A stretch of 27,836 nucleotides of DNA from Bacillota bacterium (GCA_030706015.1 JAUZPI010000058.1:1-27836), one strand, 5' to 3'. Shown: positions 6,595 through 14,753, numbered from the stretch's first letter. Notes: a model not told the origin generated them from the letters alone. Program-made: numbers and translations.

Positions 6595-6954
6595 TGCCTC
6601 GCTCCATGTGTCTCTAATATCCTCAATTAGAGGTATTACCTCATTCATTATGTTAATATCCTTTTTCATATTTGCTTCAGATAATCTTCTTAAAATAAAA
6701 TCATATAAACTTAATAAACCTTTTGCCCACTCTCCACCTTTTTCAACATCTAAGGTAACTACTAATTCATAAAAAATATTTTCTGTTTTTATTATGTTCT
6801 CATGGGCTTTCGGTACATCCTTATCAACTATAGCTTGTCTTGCTATTTTAGAGAATTTTACAGCACCTTCCACAAGCATTATCAGTAATTGTTCCTTTGA
6901 AGCGTAATTAACACTATTATTTTTATATACACTATATGCGTTTGCTGAAGTCAT
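6568..6954 (-). CDS. fliS: Flagellin-specific export chaperone FliS
   Basis: FliS binds the C-terminal helices of newly made flagellin in the cytosol and prevents early polymerisation; in Bacillus it also interacts with FliW. The 128-residue length fits the family. The N-terminus (NAYSVYKNNSVNYASKEQLL) shows the FliS pattern of a Tyr-rich start followed by the helix LLIMLVEGAVKFSKIARQAI, and the C-terminal half has LLSLYDFILRRLSEAN, the usual second signature. The ATG is preceded by SD GGGGGAG. The gene lies between a small unknown gene and fliD in the late flagellar operon. Confidence 0.95.
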   Translation of the reverse strand: MTSANAYSVYKNNSVNYASKEQLLIMLVEGAVKFSKIARQAIVDKDVPKAHENIIKTENIFYELVVTLDVEKGGEWAKGLLSLYDFILRRLSEANMKKDINIMNEVIPLIEDIRDTWSEAYKIAKASR

Positions 6955-6966
6955 CTTTAACTCCCC

Positions 6967-7245
6967 CTACTTTTTGATATCTAGAAATCTTCCCATCTCA
7001 AGATTGTTTTTTTCTTCATCTAAAAATGCATTCACTTCAATTTTTCTCGATTTTTCAGCCTTAATTATTATTTTATTTGTATTTCTTTTTTTAGGTAATG
7101 CTCCTTCATCATTGGAACTACTATCATCATTCTCAGTATATTTTCTTATATTAATTTTACCTTTTCTGTGGACTTTACCTTCACTAGTTCTATCATTTAT
7201 TCTTTGCCTGACCTCAAGACTTATTTTATTTAACTGAAATTCCAT
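6967..7245 (-). CDS. Small uncharacterised protein in the late flagellar operon
   Basis: I do not recognise this gene. From the ATG at 7243-7245 it encodes 92 residues. SD AGAGGG lies a few bases upstream, and an upstream in-frame ATG at 7264-7266 has no comparable site. The protein is basic, hydrophilic and lacks a signal peptide or membrane segment. It begins MEFQLNKISLEVRQRINDR, has a Lys-rich, Asp/Ser-rich middle (ENDDSSSNDEGALPKKR), and ends in an acidic-basic helix-like tail (FLDEEKNNLEMGRFLDIKK). It is 41 bases after flaG and 12 before fliS, so it is certainly in the operon. A role in filament export or regulation is likely from context only. Confidence 0.75.
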   Translation of the reverse strand: MEFQLNKISLEVRQRINDRTSEGKVHRKGKINIRKYTENDDSSSNDEGALPKKRNTNKIIIKAEKSRKIEVNAFLDEEKNNLEMGRFLDIKK

Positions 7246-7286
7246 AAAAATTCCCTCTAACTTCAAATTTTTATCATTTCATTTTA

Positions 7287-7676
7287 TTATACTTTTTTAT
7301 CAAATATGATACCAGCCATTTCACATAATTTTTGCATCATATCAAGTATCTTTTTAGGTGGTATTTCTGTTACCACCTTTTTTGTTTCATTATCAACTAT
7401 TTTAATAATTATATCTTTAAAACCTTCATGAACTTCATATTCTGCATGAGTAGCTTCACCTGTCAACAGCTTATTTAACTTTTCAACAGCTTTCTTTGCA
7501 TCTTGTTCTGTCACTTCTCCCTGGTTATTTCCTGTTGTTCCCGAATTTGTCTCCCCTGCATTATTGTTACTTGTATTATTACTTGGTATATTATTTACTT
7601 TATCTAATGCGTTTATATTGCTTTGTGATAAGTCATAGTCATTTCGTCCAACCTGGCCATTTGCCCTGACTTCCAT
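7287..7676 (-). CDS. flaG: FlaG-family flagellar protein
   Basis: The 129-residue protein has an Asn/Ser/Gly-rich, probably disordered N-terminal half, then a FlaG domain from ~residue 60: KAVEKLNKLL, a basic-aromatic beta pattern (YEVHEGFKDIIIKIVD), and the family motif VVTEIPPKKILDMMQKL. FlaG proteins (yvyC in Bacillus) affect filament length or export by an unclear mechanism. SD AGGGAGGTG precedes the ATG. It lies 17 bases downstream of csrA, in the usual fliW-csrA-flaG-fliS-fliD order. Confidence 0.9.
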   Translation of the reverse strand: MEVRANGQVGRNDYDLSQSNINALDKVNNIPSNNTSNNNAGETNSGTTGNNQGEVTEQDAKKAVEKLNKLLTGEATHAEYEVHEGFKDIIIKIVDNETKKVVTEIPPKKILDMMQKLCEMAGIIFDKKV

Positions 7677-7693
7677 CTTAACACCTCCCTTAT

Positions 7694-7915
7694 TCAGCGT
7701 TTTCTCTTTATATTGGCTAATAATGATTTATCAAAAACAATAGCTTCCTTGTTTTCTTCTTGAATTTGAGTATATAATTCTTTTCTCAAAATTGTTATGT
7801 TTTTAGGAGCCTCGATGGCAATTTTTACAGAAACTTCATCGATTTTAACTATTTTAATCTCTATATTGTCACCGATAAGAATTGCTTCATCTTTTTTTCT
7901 AGAAATCACCAACAT
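7694..7915 (-). CDS. csrA: Carbon storage regulator CsrA
   Basis: CsrA is an RNA-binding dimer that represses translation by covering GGA-containing sites at or near the SD; in Gram-positives its main target is flagellin mRNA. The 73-residue protein begins MLVISRKKDEAILIGDNIEI, very close to the family consensus, and contains the C-terminal RNA-binding segment IAIEAPKNITILRKELYTQI with the conserved Arg. I start it at the ATG 7913-7915, eight bases after SD AAGGAG. A GTG at 7922-7924 is in frame but would add three residues not seen in CsrA. The start lies five bases after the fliW stop, so the pair is translationally close. Confidence 0.96.
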   Translation of the reverse strand: MLVISRKKDEAILIGDNIEIKIVKIDEVSVKIAIEAPKNITILRKELYTQIQEENKEAIVFDKSLLANIKRKR

Positions 7916-7920
7916 CCAAA

Positions 7921-8346
7921 TCACTCCTTAAATAGGGGATGCTTTATTAAATATTTTTCATCTTCTAGTATTATTTGTTCCCCTAATCGCTGTCTTATAT
8001 TTACTACAATAGGAGCTTTTAAGTTAGTAGTTATCTTTTTAACTGAAGAATTAAGTGAAATAGTATTTAATATAAGTACATCTTCCTCTTTTTCTATTTT
8101 CAAATCTTCTAAGGTATCTTCTTTTAATTCCACATTGTAATCATTAAAAATTTCAAAAGGCGAAAATACTATTAAACCGATAGCTTCATCTTCAATAGAA
8201 TGAAGTACATTAAATACATCATTCTCTTCTAAAGGAAAAATTATAAACTTCTGCAAATCTTCAAAACCAGGAATTCCTTTTTTAAACGTTATTATGTCTT
8301 CATCCTTATATTCATGTGTACCATGAAATTTAGTATTTAGTATCAT
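7921..8346 (-). CDS. fliW: Flagellar assembly factor FliW
   Basis: FliW binds either flagellin or CsrA. When flagellin is exported, free FliW captures CsrA and frees flagellin mRNA for translation. The 141-residue protein has the family pattern: beta-rich N-terminus with ITFKKGIPGFEDLQKF, FIIFPLEEND, a central AIGLIVFSPFEIF and the C-terminal NLKAPIVVNIRQRLGEQIIL. The ATG at 8344-8346 follows SD AGAGGG; a GTG three codons upstream is in frame but has no SD. It is 33 bases downstream of flgL and directly upstream of csrA, the arrangement typical of Firmicutes. Confidence 0.95.
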   Translation of the reverse strand: MILNTKFHGTHEYKDEDIITFKKGIPGFEDLQKFIIFPLEENDVFNVLHSIEDEAIGLIVFSPFEIFNDYNVELKEDTLEDLKIEKEEDVLILNTISLNSSVKKITTNLKAPIVVNIRQRLGEQIILEDEKYLIKHPLFKE

Positions 8347-8379
8347 TAATATCACCCTCTGTTTTGAATATACTTTTTA

Positions 8380-9396
8380 TTATCTTAAATAATCTAATAG
8401 AGATGGCTGGATGACCTTTGCACTAGTTTGCAGTGATGCCATATATACAGTTTGCATATTTGCATATTCCATTGTTTTTTCAGTAATATCTATATCTTCT
8501 GTTTTTGATAAAATAGATGTCAAATTCGTTGTTTCATCTGTGTTTTTATCCTTAGCTGAATCCATTCTATTCTGCTTAGCACCAACTTCTGAACGAACCT
8601 TTAGCAGATTATTAATAGCATCCGTTATTCCTCTAAGATCGTCATTAGTAAGTTTGCTTGATGCAGATGGATCTACAGCACCCGATGAATCCTTCCCATC
8701 AAGATGATTTACGATATTATTGAACAATTGACTAATGCTGGATGTATCACCGCTTGCACTAGGCGTGTAATACATAACATCAGATGCAGAAACATTGTAG
8801 TTCATCTTGACTCCTTGCGAAATTTCTACAGACACCTTTGCACTAATCATGTTTACCTCAGTATCTGATGGAGGCATAGGATTAGTAGGCACTACGGTTG
8901 TTCCATCCCTCTTTAGATAAACTAATTGGCTATTTCCAGTTGTTGGATCCTTTATTGCATCCACTGGTTTTGTGGTTGCCCTTGTACCGCCAAATATATA
9001 TTTTCCGTCAAAATTAGTATTAAGAATCTGTGCAAATTGTCCTATGTCCTGGTTAATTTCGTCTTTTATTGATTGTCTCTCATTTGAACCGTAAGCTGCA
9101 TTTCCAGCTGACACTAATAGTTCCCTTACTCTTTGAAGTACATTCCCTGCTTGGGACATAGCTGTATCCGTTGTATCAAGCCAGTTTATTGTGTCACTTA
9201 TATTTTCGTTATATTGCTTATTTGCATCAATCTCCGAATTAATTTCCATTGCTCTAGATACTTTAAACGGATCATCTGATGGTCTTCTAATTTCCTTACC
9301 AGATGACATTTGCTGCTGAACTGTCTGCATGTTTTGTAGATTAGTTCTCATATCAGCTAGAAAACTGTTTGATAACATTTTATTCGTTACACGCAA
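8380..9396 (-). CDS. flgL: Hook-filament junction protein FlgL (HAP3)
   Basis: FlgL links the FlgK ring to flagellin at the base of the filament. The protein is 338 residues, with the flagellin-like N-terminal helix (MRVTNKMLSNSFLADMRTNL), the signature SSGKEIRRPSDDPFKVSRAM, and a flagellin-like C-terminal helix ending MASLQTSAKVIQPSLLDYL. The start codon is TTG (9394-9396), chosen because a strong SD (GAGGAGG) lies eight bases upstream and the resulting N-terminus is canonical. A rare start codon may hold expression below that of flagellin. It follows flgK by 17 bases. Confidence 0.95.
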   Translation of the reverse strand: MRVTNKMLSNSFLADMRTNLQNMQTVQQQMSSGKEIRRPSDDPFKVSRAMEINSEIDANKQYNENISDTINWLDTTDTAMSQAGNVLQRVRELLVSAGNAAYGSNERQSIKDEINQDIGQFAQILNTNFDGKYIFGGTRATTKPVDAIKDPTTGNSQLVYLKRDGTTVVPTNPMPPSDTEVNMISAKVSVEISQGVKMNYNVSASDVMYYTPSASGDTSSISQLFNNIVNHLDGKDSSGAVDPSASSKLTNDDLRGITDAINNLLKVRSEVGAKQNRMDSAKDKNTDETTNLTSILSKTEDIDITEKTMEYANMQTVYMASLQTSAKVIQPSLLDYLR

Positions 9397-9413
9397 TTTT
9401 TTTACCTCCTCTT

Positions 9414-11195
9414 TTACTTCTTCAATCCATTAATAACAACATCTAACAATTGATCAACAGTGGATATAATTTTAGCGTTAGCCTGGTATGCATGTTGAAA
9501 TTGAATTAAATTTGCCATTTCTTCATCTAAGGACACACCAGATACCGAATCCCTGCTTTGTTGAAAATTATTAAGTAATGTTTCTTGATTAGATACCATT
9601 CTTTTAGCTTCCTGTTCTTGGGTTCCTAATTTATCCACAACATCTCTAAAGAAATTACCTATAGTCATACCGCTGGAATTACTTTGTATGCCAAGACCAT
9701 TATCAGCAAAAGTGTTACCCCCTTTTGAAGCGATGAATAAATCTTTTCTTGTGTTAATTCCGTCAGTTCCACTTGAATTGACATTTTGTATTTTGATTAG
9801 TTGATTTTTTAAACTTGCAATAGCAAGAGCTCGTGCCCCATCAGTTTCACCGTCTATATTATTATCAGATTCATGATCAAATTGATCATCATGAGTTCTT
9901 GTTTTAATATTCATTGGATCATTCATAATATCTACATTTACAGTTATGTTTCCCGCATTTATACCATTTTCATCAGCTTTATTGCTTGAATTCACAAAAA
10001 ACGGCATTGCATCATCTTCTGCATTCATTTTTCCACTGTGAATAGCATTAACAGATAAAGCTAAGCCCTTTGCTAACTTATTTAACTCATCTGTAAAATT
10101 ATCTATATCCTGTTGAACTGACATATCACCTTTTAATTCTCCACTTGCTGGCTTGAAAAGCTTCCATTGGCTAAAATCAATACTGGCTTTCGTACCGTCA
10201 CCTTTGATTGCATATCCATCCTTATCAGCCCAAATTACTCTAGTCTCCTCCAAGTCCTTATACTGACTATCTGTTAAATTAACCCCTTTAACAGTTACTG
10301 CATTGTCGCTATTTGTTGTATCACCTTTTTTGTAGTATGTTATATCATATCTACCGTTGGGCTGTTTCACTATATCACTAACATATGATAATGTTCTTAC
10401 ATTTTCATTATCTTCAGACTTAATCAATAGAGCATCTAATGGCGGTTGCGATGATGGATTTGTTGGATCCTGTTCAACTGCTGCCCCAACAGTGATGCCG
10501 CCAAAACTTTTTTTATCAACAGCTATACCAAACTTTGAACTAAGAGTATCCAACAATTTATCCCTTTTGTCCATTAAATCATTTGGCGATTGTTTTGAAA
10601 CCTCTACTGATATAATCTGCTGATTCAATTTATCTATCTGAGATAACAAATCATTTACAGTGAAAACATTCTCTTTAATTGCATTATGAGCATCATCCTT
10701 TAAAGATGTAAGTTCATTATATTCATGGTTCAATTCATTACACATAGTTAATGATTGCTGAGCCACAACAGTTCTAGCATTAGAACTCTCAGGCTGCTTA
10801 GACAATTGCTGCCATGAATTAAAAAAATTACCCATAAGGGTTGATAAACCTGTATCTGATGGCTCGTTGACTATACTTTCAATTTGGGATAAGTATTTAT
10901 CCCTTTCATTATATTTCCCCTGTGTAGCTGTTTCTACTCTCACTTGGTAATCTAAAAAATTATCCCTAACCCTTTGAATAGATTCAACCTGTACACCAGT
11001 TCCCATTTGACCTGCTTCTGCAGCACTGTTCATTCCTGATGCATTATAGGGATTAGTTGTCTCTAATATTACTCTTTGCCTAGAATATCCATCTGTATTT
11101 GCGTTTGCTATATTATGAGAACTGACATCAATTGCTTTTTGCTGGGCTTCCATACCTCTTGTTGCAATATTAAAAGTGGAAAACAAACCTGGCAT
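9414..11195 (-). CDS. flgK: Hook-associated protein FlgK (HAP1)
   Basis: FlgK forms the first junction ring on the hook. It is 593 residues from the ATG at 11193-11195; an in-frame GTG nine bases upstream would add three residues, but SD GAGG fits the ATG better. The N-terminus (LFSTFNIATRGMEAQQKAID, SSHNIANANTDGYSRQRV) is the conserved flagellar rod/hook-type motif. The long middle part is variable. The C-terminus (VSLDEEMANLIQFQHAYQAN, then AKIISTVDQLLDVVINGL) is the conserved flg_bbr_C type helix. It lies 13 bases downstream of flgN, in the order flgM-flgN-flgK-flgL common in Firmicutes. Confidence 0.96.
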   Translation of the reverse strand: MPGLFSTFNIATRGMEAQQKAIDVSSHNIANANTDGYSRQRVILETTNPYNASGMNSAAEAGQMGTGVQVESIQRVRDNFLDYQVRVETATQGKYNERDKYLSQIESIVNEPSDTGLSTLMGNFFNSWQQLSKQPESSNARTVVAQQSLTMCNELNHEYNELTSLKDDAHNAIKENVFTVNDLLSQIDKLNQQIISVEVSKQSPNDLMDKRDKLLDTLSSKFGIAVDKKSFGGITVGAAVEQDPTNPSSQPPLDALLIKSEDNENVRTLSYVSDIVKQPNGRYDITYYKKGDTTNSDNAVTVKGVNLTDSQYKDLEETRVIWADKDGYAIKGDGTKASIDFSQWKLFKPASGELKGDMSVQQDIDNFTDELNKLAKGLALSVNAIHSGKMNAEDDAMPFFVNSSNKADENGINAGNITVNVDIMNDPMNIKTRTHDDQFDHESDNNIDGETDGARALAIASLKNQLIKIQNVNSSGTDGINTRKDLFIASKGGNTFADNGLGIQSNSSGMTIGNFFRDVVDKLGTQEQEAKRMVSNQETLLNNFQQSRDSVSGVSLDEEMANLIQFQHAYQANAKIISTVDQLLDVVINGLKK

Positions 11196-11208
11196 TACAT
11201 TCACCTCA

Positions 11209-11619
11209 CTATCTTATTTTGCCATAGGAATTATATGTCTTATTGTTTCTATATCCAGGACTAAATATATTTAGCATTTTTGTTGAAAACACCAAGCCCT
11301 GTTTAATTAACAATTCATTAGTTTCTTTTTGGGTTTTTAGTTCAGTTAACATTCTTGTAATATTTCTGTAATATCTCTCGGTTTCAGAATCGCCAATTTC
11401 CTCTATTATGACGCTCATGGGTCTTCCATTTGTTATTTTTCTTCTTTCCATCTCATACTCTGCGATGTTAATATTACAATTCTTTATTTTGTCTACGCAT
11501 TCTTCCAAACCCAGAAAATCATTTTTTACAATACATTTGTGTTGATACTCTAATTCGCATAAAAGCTGTTCCAAAGCTTCTGCTTCCTGCACTATTATGT
11601 TTTTGAGTTCCTCAACCAT
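11209..11619 (-). CDS. flgN: FlgN-like chaperone for FlgK and FlgL
   Basis: FlgN chaperones the hook-filament junction proteins FlgK and FlgL. The 136-residue protein is acidic and helical (VQEAEALEQLLCELEYQHK at its N-terminus), with the family's central ERRKIT segment and a helical tail (LKTQKETNELLIKQGLVFST). Sequence conservation in this family is low, so position directly upstream of flgK carries weight. The ATG starts one base after the flgM stop codon with SD GAGAGG four bases beyond it, which points to coupled translation. Confidence 0.88.
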   Translation of the reverse strand: MVEELKNIIVQEAEALEQLLCELEYQHKCIVKNDFLGLEECVDKIKNCNINIAEYEMERRKITNGRPMSVIIEEIGDSETERYYRNITRMLTELKTQKETNELLIKQGLVFSTKMLNIFSPGYRNNKTYNSYGKIR

Positions 11620-11620
11620 A

Positions 11621-11899
11621 TTAGTCCTCTCTTCCTTTCATGCTATCGTATAGTTTTTGAGCTACTAATTTAGCATCCTTCTTGTAGGTTCCGTTTGCAA
11701 TTTGAGCTTTAATTTTTTCTACTTTTTCATCAGCACTGATTTTTACGTTATCTATAGACATAGAACTTAAACTTTTCCCTAGTGAAGAGATTTGAAGGCT
11801 GTCACTGCTGCCAGCCGCTTTTTTCATCTCCACCTGTCCTTTTTTCTTAACTGTATATAAATCAATAGCTTTACTGGCTCCTATTCTATTTACATCCAT
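11621..11899 (-). CDS. flgM: Anti-sigma-D factor FlgM
   Basis: FlgM binds and inhibits sigma-D (sigma-28) until the hook-basal body is complete. The C-terminal half has the family pattern: DSLQISSLGKSL, VKISADEKVEKIKAQIANGT, then YKKDAKLVAQKLYDSM. I start it at the ATG 11897-11899 (92 residues, MDVNRIGASKAIDLY). An ATG four codons upstream and a TTG seven codons upstream are in frame; no SD is strong, the best being GGATTGG before the chosen start. It is the first gene after a sigma-D type promoter (11939-11965), so FlgM would be made under control of the factor it inhibits, a known feedback loop. Confidence 0.88.
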   Translation of the reverse strand: MDVNRIGASKAIDLYTVKKKGQVEMKKAAGSSDSLQISSLGKSLSSMSIDNVKISADEKVEKIKAQIANGTYKKDAKLVAQKLYDSMKGRED

Positions 11900-11938
11900 A
11901 TTTATACACATCCAATCCAAACAAATTATCTACTATAA

Positions 11939-11965
11939 TTATCGAATACGTGATAGTAAAGTTTA
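11939..11965 (-). promoter_or_regulatory. Sigma-D type promoter of flgM and the late flagellar operon
   Basis: TAAA (11962-11965), 17 nt, CGATAA (11939-11944) is an exact match to the core of the sigma-D consensus. It lies 40 bases before the flgM start and just downstream of the terminator region after fliY, so it would begin the flgM-to-fliT unit. Confidence 0.8.
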
Positions 11966-11975
11966 TAGTAGTATG

Positions 11976-12023
11976 AAAAAAAGCACCATTATTTTGTAAC
12001 GTTAAGCTTACTAAATTAATGGT
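11976..12023 (-). terminator. Terminator between fliY and flgM
   Basis: On the minus strand ACCATTA (12017-12023) pairs with TAATGGT (11985-11991) and inner segments pair further (GTAA with TTAC). The whole is a hairpin of about 14 bp with one mismatch and one bulge, followed by GC and a run of seven T. It should end transcription of the che operon before the flgM promoter. Confidence 0.75.
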
Positions 12024-12036
12024 TAATATATATTTA

Positions 12037-12064
12037 AAGCGCCTAGAGAACTCTCCAGACGCTT
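12037..12064 (-). terminator. Additional long hairpin after fliY, weak terminator
   Basis: Twelve pairs including two G-U (AAGCG-TCTGGAG with its near-complement) close a 4-nt loop. The downstream bases are only AT-rich (TTTAAATATATA), not a clean T-run. It lies about 30 bases past the fliY stop and may protect the mRNA 3' end or work with the second hairpin. Confidence 0.5.
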
Positions 12065-12094
12065 ATTAACGATTTTTATAAACAGATCCAATTA

Positions 12095-13237
12095 TTATTT
12101 TGCTAGGCTTTTTACTCTTTCTTCACCGCTTACAATGCTGGTTATTCTAACACCAAAGTTCTCATCTACAACTACTACTTCTCCGTAAGCAACTTTTTTG
12201 CCGTTTACCAAAATTTCAACTGGTTCTTCAGCCAATTTATCTAATTCAACTAAAGATCCAGTTCCTAGATTTAATATGTCTTTTATACTTTTTTTCGTAC
12301 GTCCTAAAACAACTGAAATTTCTAAAGGAACATCTAAAATCAAATCAATATTCTTTGGTGGTGCATATGCAGATGCATCCTGAAGTGGTTGAAATGCCGC
12401 GCGTTGTACCTCTACAGGCGGTGTATTTGTTTCAATAGGCTTTTCATACACATAATTATTATATGGTGATGACTCTACCGGAGTGTTATTTGAACTAACA
12501 GGTGCACTTACTGGTGCTGTTTGCTGCACTGGTGCTGGCTGCTGAGATGGTTGTTGTTCAGTCTCCTCACCCATCATAATTGAAACAATTTTTTTCGCGG
12601 TTTGAATTGGTAGTACCTGCATTATCTGACTATCAATTAACTCTCCAATAGTTAATCTAAATGCAACTTCAACTACCTCTTGGTCATCGGGTATATTATT
12701 TGATAATTGTGCTGTATTATTATCCCAAATAGTTGAATCCGGCGGAGATATATTTACCTCACGAGTAAGCATTGTTGCCATTGAAGTAGCTGCTGAACCA
12801 ATCATCTGATTCATAGCTTCAGATACAGCGCTTATCTCGATTTCTGATAAAGTCTCCGGTTGAACTGAACCATCTCCACCCATCATTAAATTTGCAATAA
12901 CTCCAGCGTCTGTAAGCTTCATTATCAAAATATTTTCTCCAACTATTCCACTAGTATATTTTACATCTAGTGCAATATTGGGAACCTCAAACTTATCCCT
13001 AAGTTCTCTTAATGTAGTTATTGAGACTACTGGAGTTGTTATATTAACCTGCTGATTAATTATGGTTGAAAGAGCTGTAGATGCCGACCCCATAGATATA
13101 TTACCAATCTCGCCTAGCAAATCCTTCTCAATTTCAGAAAGAAGTCCTTCCTTAGAAGGTTCAGCTGAACTTGCAGAACTTGAGCCACCATTTAAAAGAG
13201 AATCAATCTCTTCTTGTGAAAGAAACCCATCACTCAT
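12095..13237 (-). CDS. fliY: Flagellar motor switch phosphatase FliY (CheC-like plus FliN domain)
   Basis: FliY forms part of the switch complex and removes phosphate from CheY-P at the motor. The 380-residue protein begins MSDGFLSQEEIDSLLNGG, an N-terminal CheY-P binding motif like that of FliM. Two CheC-type active sites are complete: E43, N46, P69 (GEIGN, then P 22 residues on) and E140, N143, P166. A Pro/Gln-rich linker (~230-295) leads to a C-terminal FliN domain (IDLILDVPLEISVVLGRTKK, then LVNGKKVAYGEVVVVDENFG). The ATG at 13235-13237 lies inside the end of fliM, giving an 8-base overlap, so translation of the two is likely coupled. It is the last gene of the che operon. Confidence 0.95.
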   Translation of the reverse strand: MSDGFLSQEEIDSLLNGGSSSASSAEPSKEGLLSEIEKDLLGEIGNISMGSASTALSTIINQQVNITTPVVSITTLRELRDKFEVPNIALDVKYTSGIVGENILIMKLTDAGVIANLMMGGDGSVQPETLSEIEISAVSEAMNQMIGSAATSMATMLTREVNISPPDSTIWDNNTAQLSNNIPDDQEVVEVAFRLTIGELIDSQIMQVLPIQTAKKIVSIMMGEETEQQPSQQPAPVQQTAPVSAPVSSNNTPVESSPYNNYVYEKPIETNTPPVEVQRAAFQPLQDASAYAPPKNIDLILDVPLEISVVLGRTKKSIKDILNLGTGSLVELDKLAEEPVEILVNGKKVAYGEVVVVDENFGVRITSIVSGEERVKSLAK

Positions 13238-14225
13238 AATTTTCCACATCCTTATCAATAATATCTAGTATTTGAATCCCCATATTCTTTCCAACTACAC
13301 CTGGCTTACCAGTATAATGAGATGCCTCATCAATTAACACATCAACAGGATCTGTACATTTATTATCCAGTGTTAAAACATCACCAACGGAAAGTCTAAG
13401 AAATTCATCAACAGTGATATTAGTTTTTCCTAATAATGCCGTTACAGGTATATCTACTATATTAAGTCTATGTTTCAGCTTTTCTCTTGATTCAATAAGA
13501 AGCTCTTGATCATTTTCCTGATACCAGTATTGCACTACAAGTTTATCAAGGACCTTTTCAATACTTATATAAGGTATACACATATTTATAAAGCTGCTGC
13601 TGCCTCCCAGTTCCACTGAAAAGGTTATTAACGCTACGGGCTCATGGGGCGCTAAAGTTTGATTTAACGCTGGATTTGTCTCCAGCGCATCAATTTCAGG
13701 TTGAACCTCTAACACATCTCCCCAGGCTAATTTCAAATTAGTTATTAAGCCTTGATTAACCTTTAGTATAATATTCTTATCAATATCCGTAAATTCTCTC
13801 GCCTTATATTTTCCTGAACCATTCCCTCCCAAAAGTATGTCAATAATTTGATATACAAATTGAGGAGGAGTATCAAATAATATCGATCCATTTAATGGGG
13901 GCATTTTAAATATAGTTAATATAGTAGGGTTAGGGACAGAATGAATAAATTCTTCATAGGTTACTTGTTCAACTGATTCAATCTTTACCTTTACATTATC
14001 CCTAACTTGTGCAGTCAGATAATTTGCTATAATTCTAGCATAATTATCATGAATTAATTCAAGGGTTCTAATATGATCCTTGGAAAACTTTTGAGGACTT
14101 CTAAAATCATAGACCTTTACTTTTTGCTTTTCTTCTTCTTTTGGGAGTTCATCTGGTTGCAACTCACCGGAAGACAAGGCAGATAAAAGGGCATCTATCT
14201 CACTTTGCGATAAAACGTCTGCCAT
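13230..14225 (-). CDS. fliM: Flagellar motor switch protein FliM
   Basis: FliM receives CheY-P and sets the rotation direction at the C-ring. The 331-residue protein has an N-terminal CheY-P binding motif (LSQSEIDALLSAL), a conserved middle domain (KVYDFRSPQKFSKDHIRTLE, with LLGGNGSGK around the middle), and a C-terminal FliN-like (SpoA) domain from ~250 (VPVTALLGKTNITVDEFLRL, GDVLTLD). SD GAGGG precedes the ATG. It overlaps fliY by 8 bases and follows cheW by 29. Confidence 0.97.
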   Translation of the reverse strand: MADVLSQSEIDALLSALSSGELQPDELPKEEEKQKVKVYDFRSPQKFSKDHIRTLELIHDNYARIIANYLTAQVRDNVKVKIESVEQVTYEEFIHSVPNPTILTIFKMPPLNGSILFDTPPQFVYQIIDILLGGNGSGKYKAREFTDIDKNIILKVNQGLITNLKLAWGDVLEVQPEIDALETNPALNQTLAPHEPVALITFSVELGGSSSFINMCIPYISIEKVLDKLVVQYWYQENDQELLIESREKLKHRLNIVDIPVTALLGKTNITVDEFLRLSVGDVLTLDNKCTDPVDVLIDEASHYTGKPGVVGKNMGIQILDIIDKDVENYE

Positions 14226-14254
14226 ATTATTCCCTCATTTCTCTAATTCGTTTG

Positions 14255-14665
14255 CTAGCTTAAAAGGAGCTTGTCAATATCAATTAATGTAACTATTCTG
14301 TCTTTAAAATTGATAACTCCCTTTACGTAAGATCTCTTTAAATCGTCCTCAACTTTTTCTATTATGCTTTCATCTATATCTAAAACTTCATCCACCTGGT
14401 CTACCGAGATTCCCATTTGCTCTTCTTCTATCTTTAATATAATAATACTATCTTGGGAATCATCATGGTTATCGTCTCTGCCAATATCAAGTAACATATT
14501 GATATCTAATAGAGAAATAACGCTTCCTCTTAAGTTTATTAAACCTTTAATATAATCAGGTGCCTTTGGCACCTTAGTAGCCTTAATAGGATCACTGATA
14601 CTTTGAACTTTTGCAGTTTCTACCGCAAATTGTTCATCTTTAAGTTTAAACACTACTACCTGCAT
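14255..14665 (-). CDS. cheW: Chemotaxis coupling protein CheW (second copy in operon)
   Basis: CheW links chemoreceptors to the kinase CheA. The 136-residue protein consists of a single CheW domain: VVVFKLKDEQFAVETAKVQS at the start, then IKGLINLRGSVISLLDINML and YVKGVINFKDRIVTLIDIDK. SD GGAGGG precedes the ATG. It lies between cheY and fliM, while a second, clearly diverged CheW is encoded near the start of the operon; the two probably divide work between receptor arrays or scaffold positions, which I cannot resolve from sequence. Confidence 0.95.
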   Translation of the reverse strand: MQVVVFKLKDEQFAVETAKVQSISDPIKATKVPKAPDYIKGLINLRGSVISLLDINMLLDIGRDDNHDDSQDSIIILKIEEEQMGISVDQVDEVLDIDESIIEKVEDDLKRSYVKGVINFKDRIVTLIDIDKLLLS

Positions 14666-14753
14666 CCATTATCCCTCCTATCAGCTTGCAAACAGTATTA
14701 TAATTATTTTTCAAAATAAAATCCATCTATTTTTAGTGGAACATTTTCCTTTA

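Noticed and set aside
7916..7924. CsrA start at GTG 7922-7924
   Set aside because: It would add three residues before the canonical MLVISRK start, and SD AAGGAG is spaced for the ATG at 7913-7915.
14666..14753. A promoter between the second cheW and cheY
   Set aside because: The 88-base gap is AT-rich but holds no sigma-D core and no clear sigma-A pair on the minus strand.
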